Of a DNA stretch of 64,000 bases, positions 49,144 to 57,333 are shown one piece after another. A program made the translations under genes and the position numbers. This DNA is from Actinomadura sp. K4S16 (GTDB lineage Bacteria > Actinomycetota > Actinomycetes > Streptosporangiales > Streptosporangiaceae), in NCBI RefSeq assembly GCF_008327685.1, contig NZ_BDDE01000010.1:868001-932000 (forward strand), read 5' to 3'. The notes under the pieces are model-generated. The model had not been told where the DNA came from, ran no database searches, and saw only the letters and a list, made by a program, of their open reading frames with translations. Within the stretch, counting starts at the first letter, position 1. Every line of letters begins with the position of its first letter.

Positions 49144-50573
49144 CCGGGCCGGTCCGCCGCCGGCCGGGCCAGGACCGCGGCGAGCCGGCGCATCCCCTCG
49201 TCGATCTCGGGCGGCGTCACGGCGCCGTAGCCGAAGACCAGGCCCGCGACCGGCGGCCCGGTCACGGCGAACTCCGACAGCGCGAACAGCCCGACGCCCG
49301 CGCCGAGCGCCCGCGCGGCCGCGGCGGCGTCGTCGGTGCCGTCCCGGAACGCGGCGCTCAGATGCAGCCCCGCCTCGGACGGGACGAGCTCCAGCCGCTC
49401 CCCCGGCAGCCCGGCGACCAGTTCGGCGACGCGCTCGTGCCGCGCCCGGTACTCGCGGCGCGACCTGCGGATGTGGCGGGCGAGCAGCCCCTCGTCGATG
49501 AACCGGGCGAGCGCGGCCTGGGCGGGCAGCTCGGCGTGCCAGGACGAGACGTAGCGCGCCATCCGGAACGCGTGGTGCAGTGACGGCGGCGCCACCAGGA
49601 ACCCCAGCCGCAGCACCGGCCGCATGATCTTGGAGAAGGTCCCCGTGTAGAGGACGCGGCCGTCCTCGTCGAGGCTCTGCAGCGGCTCGACGGGCCGCCC
49701 GCCGTACCGGTACTCGGTGTCGTAGTCGTCCTCCACGACCACCACGTCCCGGCGCCGCGCCCAGTCGAGCAGCGCCCTGCGGCGCGGCAGCGACATCGGC
49801 ATGCCCAGCGGGAACTGGTGCGACGGGGTGACGTAGACGGCCCGCGCCTCGCCGGGCAGCGCGTCCACCCGCAGGCCCTCGGCGTCGACCGGCACCCCGC
49901 GCACCCGCATCCCGGCCGCGGTGAGGAGCATCCGCACGGGCGGGTACCCGGGGTCCTCCACCGCCACCACGTCGCCCGGTTCGAGCAGCACCCGGACGAT
50001 CAGGTCGAGGGCCTGCTGGACGCCGGAGGTGACGACGACGTCGGCCCCGCTGGCCCGCACCGACCGCGAGACTCCCACGTGCCTCGCGACGGCCTCCCGC
50101 AGCGCGGGCAGCCCGGCCGGGTCGCCCGCCGAGGCCGGGTCGGCCAGCGCCGACGGCCGCAGCAGCCCCGACATGATCCGCCGCCACGCCTCGTAGGGGA
50201 ACAGCCGCACGTCGGGCAGGCCGGCGCGGAAGTCCCACCGGACGCCGGGCATCGGCGGGGGCCAGGCGGACACCCCGTTCCACACGCCGCGCGGCCGCAG
50301 CGGCGACGCGGCGGGCGCGCCGCGCGCGGCGGACCCGGTCTCCCGGACGAACGTCCCCGCGCCCACCCGGCTCGTCAGGAACCCCTCGGCGGCGAGGCGG
50401 TCGTAGGCGACGCCGACCGTGTTGCGGGAGATCGACAGGCGCCGCGCCAGCTCCCGCGTGGGCGGCAGCGCCTCCCCGGCGCGCAGCCGGCCGTCCAGGA
50501 TCGCGGCGCGCAGCTGGGCGTAGATCTGGCCCGCAAGGTCGCGGCGCCCCACCAGGCTCACGTGGAGATCCAC
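49140..50573 (-). CDS. MocR/PdxR-family regulator (GntR HTH + aminotransferase domain)
   Basis: 477 aa. N-terminal winged helix (LAGQIYAQLRAAILDGRLRAGEALPPTRELARRLSISRNTVGVAYDRLAAEGFLTSRVGAGTFV, about 12-77). A type-I aminotransferase fold follows, with YDTEYRYGGRPVEPL (about 272-286) and the PLP-lysine region LYTGTFSKIMRPVLRLGFLVAP (about 300-321). Such proteins sense PLP or an amino-donor and regulate vitamin B6, GABA or similar genes; the target here is unknown. It is divergent from the mycothiol-type gene with an 82-bp gap. Confidence 0.93.
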   Translation of the reverse strand: MDLHVSLVGRRDLAGQIYAQLRAAILDGRLRAGEALPPTRELARRLSISRNTVGVAYDRLAAEGFLTSRVGAGTFVRETGSAARGAPAASPLRPRGVWNGVSAWPPPMPGVRWDFRAGLPDVRLFPYEAWRRIMSGLLRPSALADPASAGDPAGLPALREAVARHVGVSRSVRASGADVVVTSGVQQALDLIVRVLLEPGDVVAVEDPGYPPVRMLLTAAGMRVRGVPVDAEGLRVDALPGEARAVYVTPSHQFPLGMPMSLPRRRALLDWARRRDVVVVEDDYDTEYRYGGRPVEPLQSLDEDGRVLYTGTFSKIMRPVLRLGFLVAPPSLHHAFRMARYVSSWHAELPAQAALARFIDEGLLARHIRRSRREYRARHERVAELVAGLPGERLELVPSEAGLHLSAAFRDGTDDAAAAARALGAGVGLFALSEFAVTGPPVAGLVFGYGAVTPPEIDEGMRRLAAVLARPAADRPG

Positions 50574-50655
50574 GGCGCCGACTCTAAATCGGCTCAGTCA
50601 TTCGGCGCAATTTTGGACCTGTACCTGGGCCTCTACGGGTCCCTAGCGTGGCCGC

Positions 50656-51264
50656 ATGGACCTGTTGACCGAACTGCTCACGACCGACTTCCGGCCGCTC
50701 GACCGGAAGGCGGCCGATCTCTACCTGTCCGTCGTCGCGCAGGTGGAGCCGGACGCGCTGCGCCTTCCGACGCCCTGCCCCGACTGGACGCTGCACGGCC
50801 TGCTGCGCCACCAGGTGAGCCAGGACGAGGGCTTCGCGGCCGCCGCCCGGGGCGGCGGCGCGCGGCTGTCGGAGTGGCGCGGCGGCGACCTCGGCGACGA
50901 CCCCTACGCGGCCGCGCGGGCGTCCGCCAGCCTCGTGGCGGACGCCTTCGCCGGTGTGGCCCTCGACGCCGAGCTGTCCCTTCCCGAGATCCGCGACGGC
51001 GGCGCCTTCCCCGCCTCGCTGGCCATCAGCTTCCACTTCGTCGACCTGGTCGTGCACGCCTGGGACGTCGCCGCCTCGATCGGCGCCGCCTGGGAGCCGT
51101 CCGGCGAACTCGTGGAGGCGTCCCTCAGGGTCGCCGCGATCGTCCCCGAGGAGGGCCGGGGCCCCGGCGACTCGTTCGCCCCGTCCGTCCCCTCCTCGGA
51201 CGGCGCGGAGCCGCGGGACCGCCTGCTCGCCCTCCTCGGCCGGGACCCCTCATGGCGCTGCTGA
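50656..51264 (+). CDS. TIGR03086-family metal-binding protein (DinB/mycothiol-dependent isomerase-like)
   Basis: 202 aa four-helix protein. Typical motif pair PTPCPDWTLHGLLRHQVSQDEGF (about 37-59) and FHFVDLVVHAWDVAASIG (about 130-147) give the histidine ligands of the divalent metal site. Members are actinobacterial and related to mycothiol-dependent maleylpyruvate isomerase; this one lacks assigned substrate. Divergent from the MocR regulator and overlapping the next gene by 13 bp. Confidence 0.88.
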   Translation: MDLLTELLTTDFRPLDRKAADLYLSVVAQVEPDALRLPTPCPDWTLHGLLRHQVSQDEGFAAAARGGGARLSEWRGGDLGDDPYAAARASASLVADAFAGVALDAELSLPEIRDGGAFPASLAISFHFVDLVVHAWDVAASIGAAWEPSGELVEASLRVAAIVPEEGRGPGDSFAPSVPSSDGAEPRDRLLALLGRDPSWRC

Positions 51265-51677
51265 GGACGGCGTGGCGCGCCGGGCCGGTCCGGGCGACCG
51301 GCCCGGTCCTCGTCAGCGTCACCGACTTCACCTGCGCGCGTCCGCTCGACCTGGCGAGAGCCTTCCGCGCGGGGATGGCGCTGCGCCGGTCGTGGCCGGA
51401 ACTGGAGGGCGCCGTCGGCCTGTGGCTGTGGACCGACCTCCGCCGGCGCAGGTGCGGCTCCGTCTCGGTGTGGACGGACGAGGCCGCGCTGCGCGGCTTC
51501 GTCGCCTGGCCGCCGCATGTCGCCGTCATGCGCGGGTTCCGGCGGCGCGGGACGATCCGCGCCGGCACCTGGCAGACGGAAGCCTTCGAGCCAGCGGAGA
51601 CGTGGGCGCGCGCGGAGCGCGTCCTCGCTCAGTTCGAGGAGGGCGCCGCGCCGCAGATCGTCGACGCCTCGCGGTAG
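51252..51677 (+). CDS. Hypothetical protein with ABM/DUF3291-like fold
   Basis: 141 aa from ATG 51252, inside the end of the preceding gene. The pattern GPVLVSVTDFTCARPLDLARAFRAGMALRRSWPELEGAVGLWLWTDLRRRRCGSVSVWTDEAALRGFVAWPPHVAVMRGFRRRGTIRAGTW resembles dimeric alpha-beta-barrel proteins in which a Trp/His pair lines a pocket. No function can be assigned. Its 3' end overlaps the convergent MerR gene by 49 bp. Confidence 0.75.
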   Translation: MALLRTAWRAGPVRATGPVLVSVTDFTCARPLDLARAFRAGMALRRSWPELEGAVGLWLWTDLRRRRCGSVSVWTDEAALRGFVAWPPHVAVMRGFRRRGTIRAGTWQTEAFEPAETWARAERVLAQFEEGAAPQIVDASR

Positions 51678-52018
51678 AAGCCGATCTTCATCTTGATCTG
51701 CTCCTGCTGCGCGCGCAGCGTGGCGATCTGCTCCTCGACCCGGCGGTCGTGTGCCTGGAGCAGTTCGAGCCGCTCCTGGACGGTCTCGGCGCCGCCGCGG
51801 GCCAGCTCGGAGTAGCGCAGCATCTCGGCTATCGGCATCCCGGTGCCGCGCAGGCAGCGCAGCATCCAGAGCCACTGCAGGTCGTCGTCGGTGAACACGC
51901 GCCGTCCCGACGCGTTCCGCGCGATGCCGGACAGCAGCCCGATCTTCTCGTAGTAACGCAACGTGTCGATGCTGAAACCGCTCTTCTCGGCGGTCTCGCC
52001 TGGAGAGTAGGAGCTCAC
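51629..52018 (-). CDS. MerR-family transcriptional regulator
   Basis: 129 aa from GTG 52018; a longer frame through the promoter palindromes is rejected. Winged HTH YSPGETAEKSGFSIDTLRYYEKIGLLSGIARNASGRRVFTDDDLQWLWMLRCLRGTGMPIAEML (about 4-68), then a dimerising coiled coil (VQERLELLQAHDRRVEEQIATLRAQQEQIKMKI). No cysteine array for metals; only one Cys in the C-terminal tail, as in NmlR/oxidoreductase-linked regulators. Divergent from the LLM gene across two operator palindromes. Confidence 0.93.
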   Translation of the reverse strand: MSSYSPGETAEKSGFSIDTLRYYEKIGLLSGIARNASGRRVFTDDDLQWLWMLRCLRGTGMPIAEMLRYSELARGGAETVQERLELLQAHDRRVEEQIATLRAQQEQIKMKIGFYREASTICGAAPSSN

Positions 52019-52033
52019 GCGTCCCAGGATCGC

Positions 52034-52097
52034 ACCTGGAGCGCACTCCAGGTCAACGTCCGGCGGGCGTGATTTGACCTGGAGCGCGCTCCAGGTC
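52034..52097. promoter_or_regulatory. Twin MerR operators in divergent promoters
   Basis: Near-palindrome ACCTGGAGCGCACTCCAGGT at 52034-52053 and a perfect 22-bp palindrome at 52076-52097 (half-site GACCTGGAGCG). Each overlaps a TTGACC -35 element facing outward: one toward the MerR gene on the minus strand, one toward the LLM gene. This is the usual MerR placement in an over-long promoter spacer. Confidence 0.88.
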
Positions 52098-52143
52098 GCA
52101 GAGTGGAAGGAGACGCACACCGCGAAGCACGCGAAGGACTGCC

Positions 52144-53013
52144 ATGCGCATTGGACTGCAGGTTCCGAGCTTCACCTTCCCCGGAGGGCCCGAGCAGATC
52201 GGCCCGACGTTCGGCCGCGTCGCCCGCGAGGCCGACCAGGGCGGGCTGCACTCGCTCTGGGTGATGGACCACTTCTTCCAGATCGAGATGGTGGGCCCGC
52301 CGGAGGACCCCATGCTGGAGGCCTACTCCGCGCTCGCGTACGCGGCGGCCCTGACCGAGCGGATCACGCTCGGGACGATGGTCACCGGGGTCACCTACCG
52401 GCATCCCGGCATCCTGGTCAAGACCGTGACCACGCTGGACGTCCTGTCGGGCGGGCGCGCGTGGCTCGGCATCGGCGCGGCCTGGAACGACGAGGAGTCG
52501 CGCGGCCTCGGCGTCCCCTTCCCGCCGACCGCCGAGCGGTTCGAGCGGCTGGAGGACACGCTGCGCATCGCCCACCGGATGTGGGAGGGCGACGAGTCGG
52601 CGTTCGAGGGCGGGCACTACACGCTGGAGCGCCCGATCAACTCCCCGCCCGCGCTGCGGCGCCCGCACCCCCCGATCCTCATCGGGGGCGGCGGCGAGAA
52701 GAAGACGCTGCGGTTCGTGGCGAAGTACGCCGACGCGTGCAACATCTTCGACGGCGACGAACTGCCCCGCAAGCTGGACGTCCTGCGGGAGCACTGCGAG
52801 CGCGAGGGCCGCGACCACACCGAGATCGAGAAGACGGCCCTGACCTTCTTCACCGGCACGCCCTCGGTCGGCGCCGCCGTCGACACCGTCGGACGGCTCG
52901 CCGAGCGCGGCATCGACCACGTGATCTTCTCCCAGGGCACCGGGCAGGACCTCCCGGGCATCCTCGCCGAGGCCCTCGCCCAGACCGAGAAGATCGTCCC
53001 GGCGGGCCGCTGA
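52144..53013 (+). CDS. LLM-class F420-dependent oxidoreductase (MerR-controlled)
   Basis: 289 aa TIM-barrel flavin/F420 enzyme. Motifs: MRIGLQVPSFTFPGGPEQIGPTFGRVAREADQGGLHSLWVMDHFFQ (1-46), LGTMVTGVTYRHPGILVKTVTTLDVLSGGRAWLGIGAAWNDEES (about 78-121), and PPILIGGGGEKKTLRFVAKYADACNIF (about 176-202), which is characteristic of the TIGR03560 group. Expression should depend on the divergent MerR regulator. Substrate unknown. Confidence 0.93.
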   Translation: MRIGLQVPSFTFPGGPEQIGPTFGRVAREADQGGLHSLWVMDHFFQIEMVGPPEDPMLEAYSALAYAAALTERITLGTMVTGVTYRHPGILVKTVTTLDVLSGGRAWLGIGAAWNDEESRGLGVPFPPTAERFERLEDTLRIAHRMWEGDESAFEGGHYTLERPINSPPALRRPHPPILIGGGGEKKTLRFVAKYADACNIFDGDELPRKLDVLREHCEREGRDHTEIEKTALTFFTGTPSVGAAVDTVGRLAERGIDHVIFSQGTGQDLPGILAEALAQTEKIVPAGR

Positions 53014-53017
53014 GCCC

Positions 53018-53057
53018 CCGTCCCGCGCGCCGCGGTGCGGAGCGGCGCGCGGGACGG
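53018..53057. terminator. Perfect hairpin terminator between convergent genes
   Basis: Stem of 16 bp without mismatch, CCGTCCCGCGCGCCGC (53018-53033) / GCGGCGCGCGGGACGG (53042-53057), loop 8 nt. It starts 5 bp after the LLM stop and ends 6 bp before the stop of the truncated decarboxylase gene, so it can act for both. Confidence 0.82.
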
Positions 53058-53062
53058 CCGGC

Positions 53063-53272
53063 TCAGTCGAGCGGCGGCCGCAGGTGCAGCGGGACGCCGA
53101 ACAGGTTCAGCGCGTTGATCAGCGAGACCAGCCCGGCGAGGTCGCCGAGCTCGCGCTCCGGGTAGTGCTTGCGGAGCGTCTCCCACAGCTCGTCGCTCAC
53201 CGGCTCGCGCCGCGTCACGGCCTCGGTGTAGCCGAGCGCCGCGCGCTCGGCGTCGCTGTAGAGCGGCGACTC
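53063..53272 (-). pseudogene. Truncated carboxymuconolactone decarboxylase-like gene
   Basis: Translation of the minus strand gives about 69 residues ending LYSDAERAALGYTEAVTRREPVSDELWETLRKHYPERELGDLAGLVSLINALNLFGVPLHLRPPLD, the C-terminal half of an AhpD/carboxymuconolactone decarboxylase-like fold. The catalytic CxxC part and any start codon are missing; the frame runs straight into the sigma factor gene. Full-length relatives are about 150-190 aa. ECF41 sigma genes are normally followed by such a decarboxylase, so this is most likely a decayed partner. Confidence 0.8.
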
Positions 53273-54131
53273 AGACTCCGCGCAGGGACGCGAGCTTGCG
53301 GGGGTTGAGGACCCGGCGGACGGCGGTGATGCGGCCGTCCGCGACCTCCACGGTGTCGACCGCGGCCAGCCGGCCCTCCCGCCGCACCAGCAGCTCGCGG
53401 CGGCCGTTGACCTCCGCGAACTCCAGCCGGAACGCGTTGCGCGCGCCGACGCGCAGCAGGGCGGTCGCCACCCGGCCCGCCCCGGCGATGACCTTGCGGG
53501 CGGCGAAGACGTGCCCGCCGCCGTCGGTGGTGTAGGTGGCGTCCGGGTCCAGCAGGGCCAGCAGCGCGGCCTCGTCGCCGCGCTCGTAGGCGGACCGGAA
53601 GGCCTCCAGCACCCTGTCCCGCTCCGGCGCCGGGGCCGGGCGTGCCGGCAGCGCCGCGGCGATCTTGCGCCGGGCGCGGGAGGCGAGCTGCCGGCACGCG
53701 GCGGCCGACCTGCCGAGCACCCCGGCGATCTGCTCGTAGGGCACTTCGAACGCCTGGTGCAGGACGAACGCGACGCGCTCCGGCGGCGACAGCTCCTCCA
53801 TCACCACGAGCATCGCGGTGCCGGCCGTCTCGTCCACGAGCACCGGCTCGGCGGCGTCCGGTCCGGTGAGCAGCGGCTCGGGCAGCCACGGCCCGACGTA
53901 GTCGACGCGCCGCGCGTGGGCGGACCCGAGCACGTCGTAGGCGCGGCGCGCCGCCACCGTGACCAGCCAGGCGCGCAGGTCGCGGACGTCGTCCAGCGGC
54001 TCGTGCGCGGAGGCGCGCAGCCACACGTCCTGGGTGATGTCCTCGGCGTCCGCGACGCTCCCGGTGATCCGGTACGCGGCGCCGAACACCGCGGGCCTGT
54101 GCTCGGCCCATTCCTCGTCGAGTCGGCTCAC
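53271..54131 (-). CDS. ECF41-like RNA polymerase sigma factor with C-terminal SnoaL-like domain
   Basis: 286 aa from GTG 54131, which has GGAG 6 nt upstream; an ATG at 54191 would add 20 residues but has no Shine-Dalgarno. Sigma2 region: FGAAYRITGSVADAEDITQDVWLR (about 15-40). Sigma4 region: LSPPERVAFVLHQAFEVPYEQIAGVLGRSAAACRQLASRARRKI (about 120-163). The C-terminal NTF2/SnoaL-like extension (FRSAYERGDEAALLALLDPDATYTTDGGG...RREGRLAAVDTVEVADGRITAVRRVLNPRKL) is the feature of ECF41, where it acts as a built-in regulator instead of an anti-sigma factor. Confidence 0.92.
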   Translation of the reverse strand: MSRLDEEWAEHRPAVFGAAYRITGSVADAEDITQDVWLRASAHEPLDDVRDLRAWLVTVAARRAYDVLGSAHARRVDYVGPWLPEPLLTGPDAAEPVLVDETAGTAMLVVMEELSPPERVAFVLHQAFEVPYEQIAGVLGRSAAACRQLASRARRKIAAALPARPAPAPERDRVLEAFRSAYERGDEAALLALLDPDATYTTDGGGHVFAARKVIAGAGRVATALLRVGARNAFRLEFAEVNGRRELLVRREGRLAAVDTVEVADGRITAVRRVLNPRKLASLRGV

Positions 54132-54187
54132 GCCCGCTCCGTGCTTCGGCTTGGCTTCCGTGGGAGACAACTCGCGAGGCCGCGGTT

Positions 54188-54649
54188 TCATGCCGCCGCG
54201 GGAGTGAAGACCCACTTCTTGTACGACCAGTAGCGGAACGCCGAGCCGAGGCCGACCCCCGCGAGGAGCCCCAGGTTGTAGGCGATCCCGCCGTGCAGGC
54301 CGAGGGTGTAGTAGGTGAAGCCGGTGCACAGCACCTGGATCAGCAGCCCGACGCCGTTCAGCGCGAAGAAGATCGCGACCTCCCGGCCGGAGCCGTCGCT
54401 GTCGCGGTGCCGGAACGTCCAGAACCGGTTGAGCAGGTAGGAGGACAGGGTGGACACCACGGTCGGCACGACGACGCTCGTGACCGGGCTGCCGCCGAGC
54501 CACGCGCGCATCAGGTTGGCGCCGAAGATCATGATCAGCGTGCCGAGGCATCCCACGAAACCGAAGCTGAGCAGCTCGCTCAGGAATGTCCGGAACGCCG
54601 GGGCGGGCGGGACCGTTTTCGCCGGTCGCGACCGCTGCATGGTGCTCAC
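54188..54649 (-). CDS. GtrA-family membrane protein
   Basis: 153 aa with four membrane helices and the family motifs FGFVGCLGTLIMIFGANLMRAWL (about 28-50), STLSSYLLNRFWTFRH (about 65-80) and FRYWSYKKWVF near the C-terminus. GtrA-like proteins are thought to flip lipid-linked sugars for cell-surface polysaccharides. No glycosyltransferase is adjacent, so the substrate cannot be inferred. Confidence 0.92.
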   Translation of the reverse strand: MSTMQRSRPAKTVPPAPAFRTFLSELLSFGFVGCLGTLIMIFGANLMRAWLGGSPVTSVVVPTVVSTLSSYLLNRFWTFRHRDSDGSGREVAIFFALNGVGLLIQVLCTGFTYYTLGLHGGIAYNLGLLAGVGLGSAFRYWSYKKWVFTPAAA

Positions 54650-54755
54650 TCGCCCAGACCTTACCTGAGTAGGACATATACGAAGGTCGTAACCCCAAAG
54701 ATCCGTGACCCACCGTTACCGTCGCGCCGTCGGCGTCCCGCCGGAAACGGCAGGG

Positions 54756-55925
54756 TCACCGCTCGGCCGTCACCGCGGCCGGGGCGAGCAGGACGATCAG
54801 CCCGACCAGCGCGACGGGCACGGCCAGCGCCCATGCCAGGCCCACGCCCTGGGCGACGAACCCGATGACGGGCGGGCCGCCGAGCAGGCCCAGGTACCCG
54901 ACCCCGGTGACCCGGGAGATCCCGGTCGCGGCCGGGACGCCGGGGATGTTGCCGGCCGCGCTGAAGGTGACGGGCGCCACGACCGCGACGCCGAGGCCGA
55001 ACAGCGTGAATCCGGCCACCGCCGCCGTCGGGTCGCCCGCGGCGAGCCCGAGGCCGAGCCCCAGCGCGGCCACCAGCGACCCGCCCCGCAGCACCGGGAC
55101 GGGCCCGAAGCGCGCGACGACCTGGTCTCCGGTGAGCCGCCCCACGGTCATCGCCACCGCGCACCCGGCGTAGCCGAGCCCGGCCACGCCGGGGCCGGTG
55201 CCGAGGCCCTCCCGCAGGTAGATCGCGCTCCAGTCGGCCATGGCGCCCTCGCCGACGAACGAGCACAGCCCGATCACGCCGAGCATGATCAGCGGCAGGC
55301 GCGGGGACCGCGCGGAGGCGGCGGCGTCCTCGTGCGGCTCGGGCGGCTCGTCGGCGGAGCGGTCCAGCAGGCCCCGGCAGCCGGAGGCCAGCACGGCGAT
55401 CAGCACGGCCGCCGCGGCCGCCAGGTGCAGCGGGACGGGGACGCCCGCGTGCGCGGCCGCCGCCCCGGCCAGCGCCGCCAGCAGCGTCCCGATGCTGTAG
55501 GAGCCGTGCAGCCCGGACATCAGCGGGCGCCCGTAGCCGCGCTCGACGGCGACGCCCTGGGCGTTCATCCCCACGTCCATCAGGCCGAGCGACGCGCCCA
55601 GCAGGAGGAGCGAGAGGACCAGCGCGCCGAGGTTCCAGGCGAGGCCGAGGGGGACCAGCGACAGCGCCCCGGCGACCCCGGCGGCGACCGTCGTCGCGCG
55701 GCTGCCCCACCGGCCGATGACGCGCCCCGCGAACCGGACGGCCGCGACGACGCCCACGGGCGCGCCGAGCAGCGCCACGCCCATCGTGCCCTCGCTCAGC
55801 CCGAGATGCTCCTTGATCTGGGGGATGCGGGCGACCCAGGCGGCGCCGAGCAGGCCGTGCGCGGCGAACGCCAGCGTCACCGCGAGGCGCGCGCGGGCCG
55901 GCACCGCGATCTTCTCGGTGACCAC
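54756..55925 (-). CDS. MFS transporter
   Basis: 389 aa with about 12 membrane helices. The first loop contains ARIPQIKEHLGLSEGTMGVALLGAPVGVVAAVRFAGRVIGRWGSR, and the symmetrical second half begins LPLIMLGVIGLCSFVGEGAMADWSAIYL (about 212-240). The latter segment is typical of the YbjJ/Fucose-permease-like MFS subgroup. No regulator is attached; it probably exports or imports a small organic molecule. Confidence 0.9.
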   Translation of the reverse strand: MVTEKIAVPARARLAVTLAFAAHGLLGAAWVARIPQIKEHLGLSEGTMGVALLGAPVGVVAAVRFAGRVIGRWGSRATTVAAGVAGALSLVPLGLAWNLGALVLSLLLLGASLGLMDVGMNAQGVAVERGYGRPLMSGLHGSYSIGTLLAALAGAAAAHAGVPVPLHLAAAAAVLIAVLASGCRGLLDRSADEPPEPHEDAAASARSPRLPLIMLGVIGLCSFVGEGAMADWSAIYLREGLGTGPGVAGLGYAGCAVAMTVGRLTGDQVVARFGPVPVLRGGSLVAALGLGLGLAAGDPTAAVAGFTLFGLGVAVVAPVTFSAAGNIPGVPAATGISRVTGVGYLGLLGGPPVIGFVAQGVGLAWALAVPVALVGLIVLLAPAAVTAER

Positions 55926-55973
55926 TCGGCAGACTGTACGTGGCTTACGCGACCGGGCCGGGGCCCGGCCGCG

Positions 55974-57200
55974 TCACGCCAGTTCCGCGAGCGGCACCCC
56001 CGGGTCGGCGAGCCGGGCGGCGTCCACCGGGCGACCGGAGCGGATCAGCGCCTGGACGTCCCCGGTGACGTCCCACACGTTGACGTTCATGCCGGCGACG
56101 ACCCGGCCCTCCGACAGCCAGAACGCGACGAACTCCCGCCCCGGGACGTCCCCGCGGTACACGACCTCGTCGTACTCCCCCGGCGCCGCGACGCCCGACA
56201 TCTCCATGCCGAGGTCGTACTGGTCGCTGAAGAAGTACGGCACCCGGTCGTAGACGACGTCCCGGCCGAGCATCGCCCGGGCCGCGGCGGGCCCGCCGTT
56301 CAGCGCGTTCGCCCAGTGCTCCACGCGGATCCGGCGGCCGAGCAGCGGGTTGTAGGCGTTGGCGACGTCCCCGGCCGCGTAGATGTCCGGGTCGGACGTG
56401 CGCAGCGACTGGTCGACCAGGATCCCGTCGGACACCTCCAGCCCGGCCCGCTCCGCGAGCCCGCTGTTGGGCCGCACGCCGATGCCGACGACCACGACGT
56501 CCGCGGGCACCTCGGCGCCGCCGGAGGTCACCACGGCCGACACCTGCCCGGCGCCCCAGAACCCGGCCACGCCCTCGTCCATCCGCAGGACGGCGCCGTG
56601 CTCGCGGTGCAGGTCGGCGAACATGCCGCCGAGCTCGGGCCCCATCGCGGCGTGCAGCGGCACCGGCTCGGGCTCGATGACCGTCACCTCGTTGCCGTGC
56701 GCGCGGGCGGCCGCCGCCGTCTCCAGCCCGATCCAGCCCGCCCCGGCCACCACGACCCGGCGGCCGCCGGGCGCCAGCGCCTGTTTCAGCGCCGCCGAGT
56801 CGGCCATCGTCCGCAGGTAGTGGATGCCCTGGAGCTTGGACCCCGGCACGTCCAGCCGCCGCGGGGAGGCGCCCGTCGCCAGCAGCAGCCTGTCGTAGGA
56901 CACCGGCTCCCCAGTGGACAGCCGCACCTGGTGCGCGCCCCGGTCGATGGACGCGACGGACGTGCCCGTCCGCAGCTCCACGTCGTGCTTGTCGTACCAG
57001 TCGGCCTCGTGGACGTGGGCCTTCTCCCGGGGCTCCTTGTCCAGCAGGTACCCCTTGGACAGCGGGGGCCGCTCGTACGGCCGCTCGATCTCCTCGCCGA
57101 CCAGCAGCACCCTGCCCGAGAAGCCCTCCTCCCGGAGCGTCTCCGCCGCCTTGGCCCCGGCCAGGCCGGCGCCGGCGATGACGAACGTCTCCTCGGGCAT
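55974..57200 (-). CDS. FAD/NAD(P)-dependent ferredoxin-reductase-like oxidoreductase
   Basis: 408 aa. FAD-binding FVIAGAGLAGAKAAETLREEGFSGRVLLVGEE (about 5-36), RPPLSKGYLL (about 45), NAD-binding VVVAGAGWIGLETAAAARAHGNEVTVIEPEPVPL (about 150-183), and the second FAD motif DIYAAGDVANAYNPLLGRRIRVEHWANALNGGPAAARAML (about 275-315). It most resembles reductases that deliver electrons to a ferredoxin for P450 or dioxygenase systems. The ATG has AGGAGGT 6 nt upstream. A cluster of CTGTAG half-sites lies in its promoter. Confidence 0.93.
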   Translation of the reverse strand: MPEETFVIAGAGLAGAKAAETLREEGFSGRVLLVGEEIERPYERPPLSKGYLLDKEPREKAHVHEADWYDKHDVELRTGTSVASIDRGAHQVRLSTGEPVSYDRLLLATGASPRRLDVPGSKLQGIHYLRTMADSAALKQALAPGGRRVVVAGAGWIGLETAAAARAHGNEVTVIEPEPVPLHAAMGPELGGMFADLHREHGAVLRMDEGVAGFWGAGQVSAVVTSGGAEVPADVVVVGIGVRPNSGLAERAGLEVSDGILVDQSLRTSDPDIYAAGDVANAYNPLLGRRIRVEHWANALNGGPAAARAMLGRDVVYDRVPYFFSDQYDLGMEMSGVAAPGEYDEVVYRGDVPGREFVAFWLSEGRVVAGMNVNVWDVTGDVQALIRSGRPVDAARLADPGVPLAELA

Positions 57201-57209
57201 GGCGACCTC

Positions 57210-57238
57210 CTGTAGTTGACCTGTAGCTATCCCTACAG
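57210..57238. promoter_or_regulatory. CTGTAG half-site cluster upstream of the ferredoxin-reductase-like gene
   Basis: CTGTAG occurs at 57210-57215 and 57221-57226, and its inverse CTACAG at 57233-57238; the last two form an 18-bp inverted repeat. Centres are spaced 11-12 bp, about one helical turn, as expected for a regulator dimer or pair of dimers. The binding protein is unknown. Confidence 0.55.
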
Positions 57239-57333
57239 TGGCCTCTGTAACGAGACAAGGGGCATCGTCTGGCGCGTCGGGGCGGATTCCTCCCCGTGGC
57301 CCCCGGCCGGCCGCCGCACCCGCGGCCCCGGGG

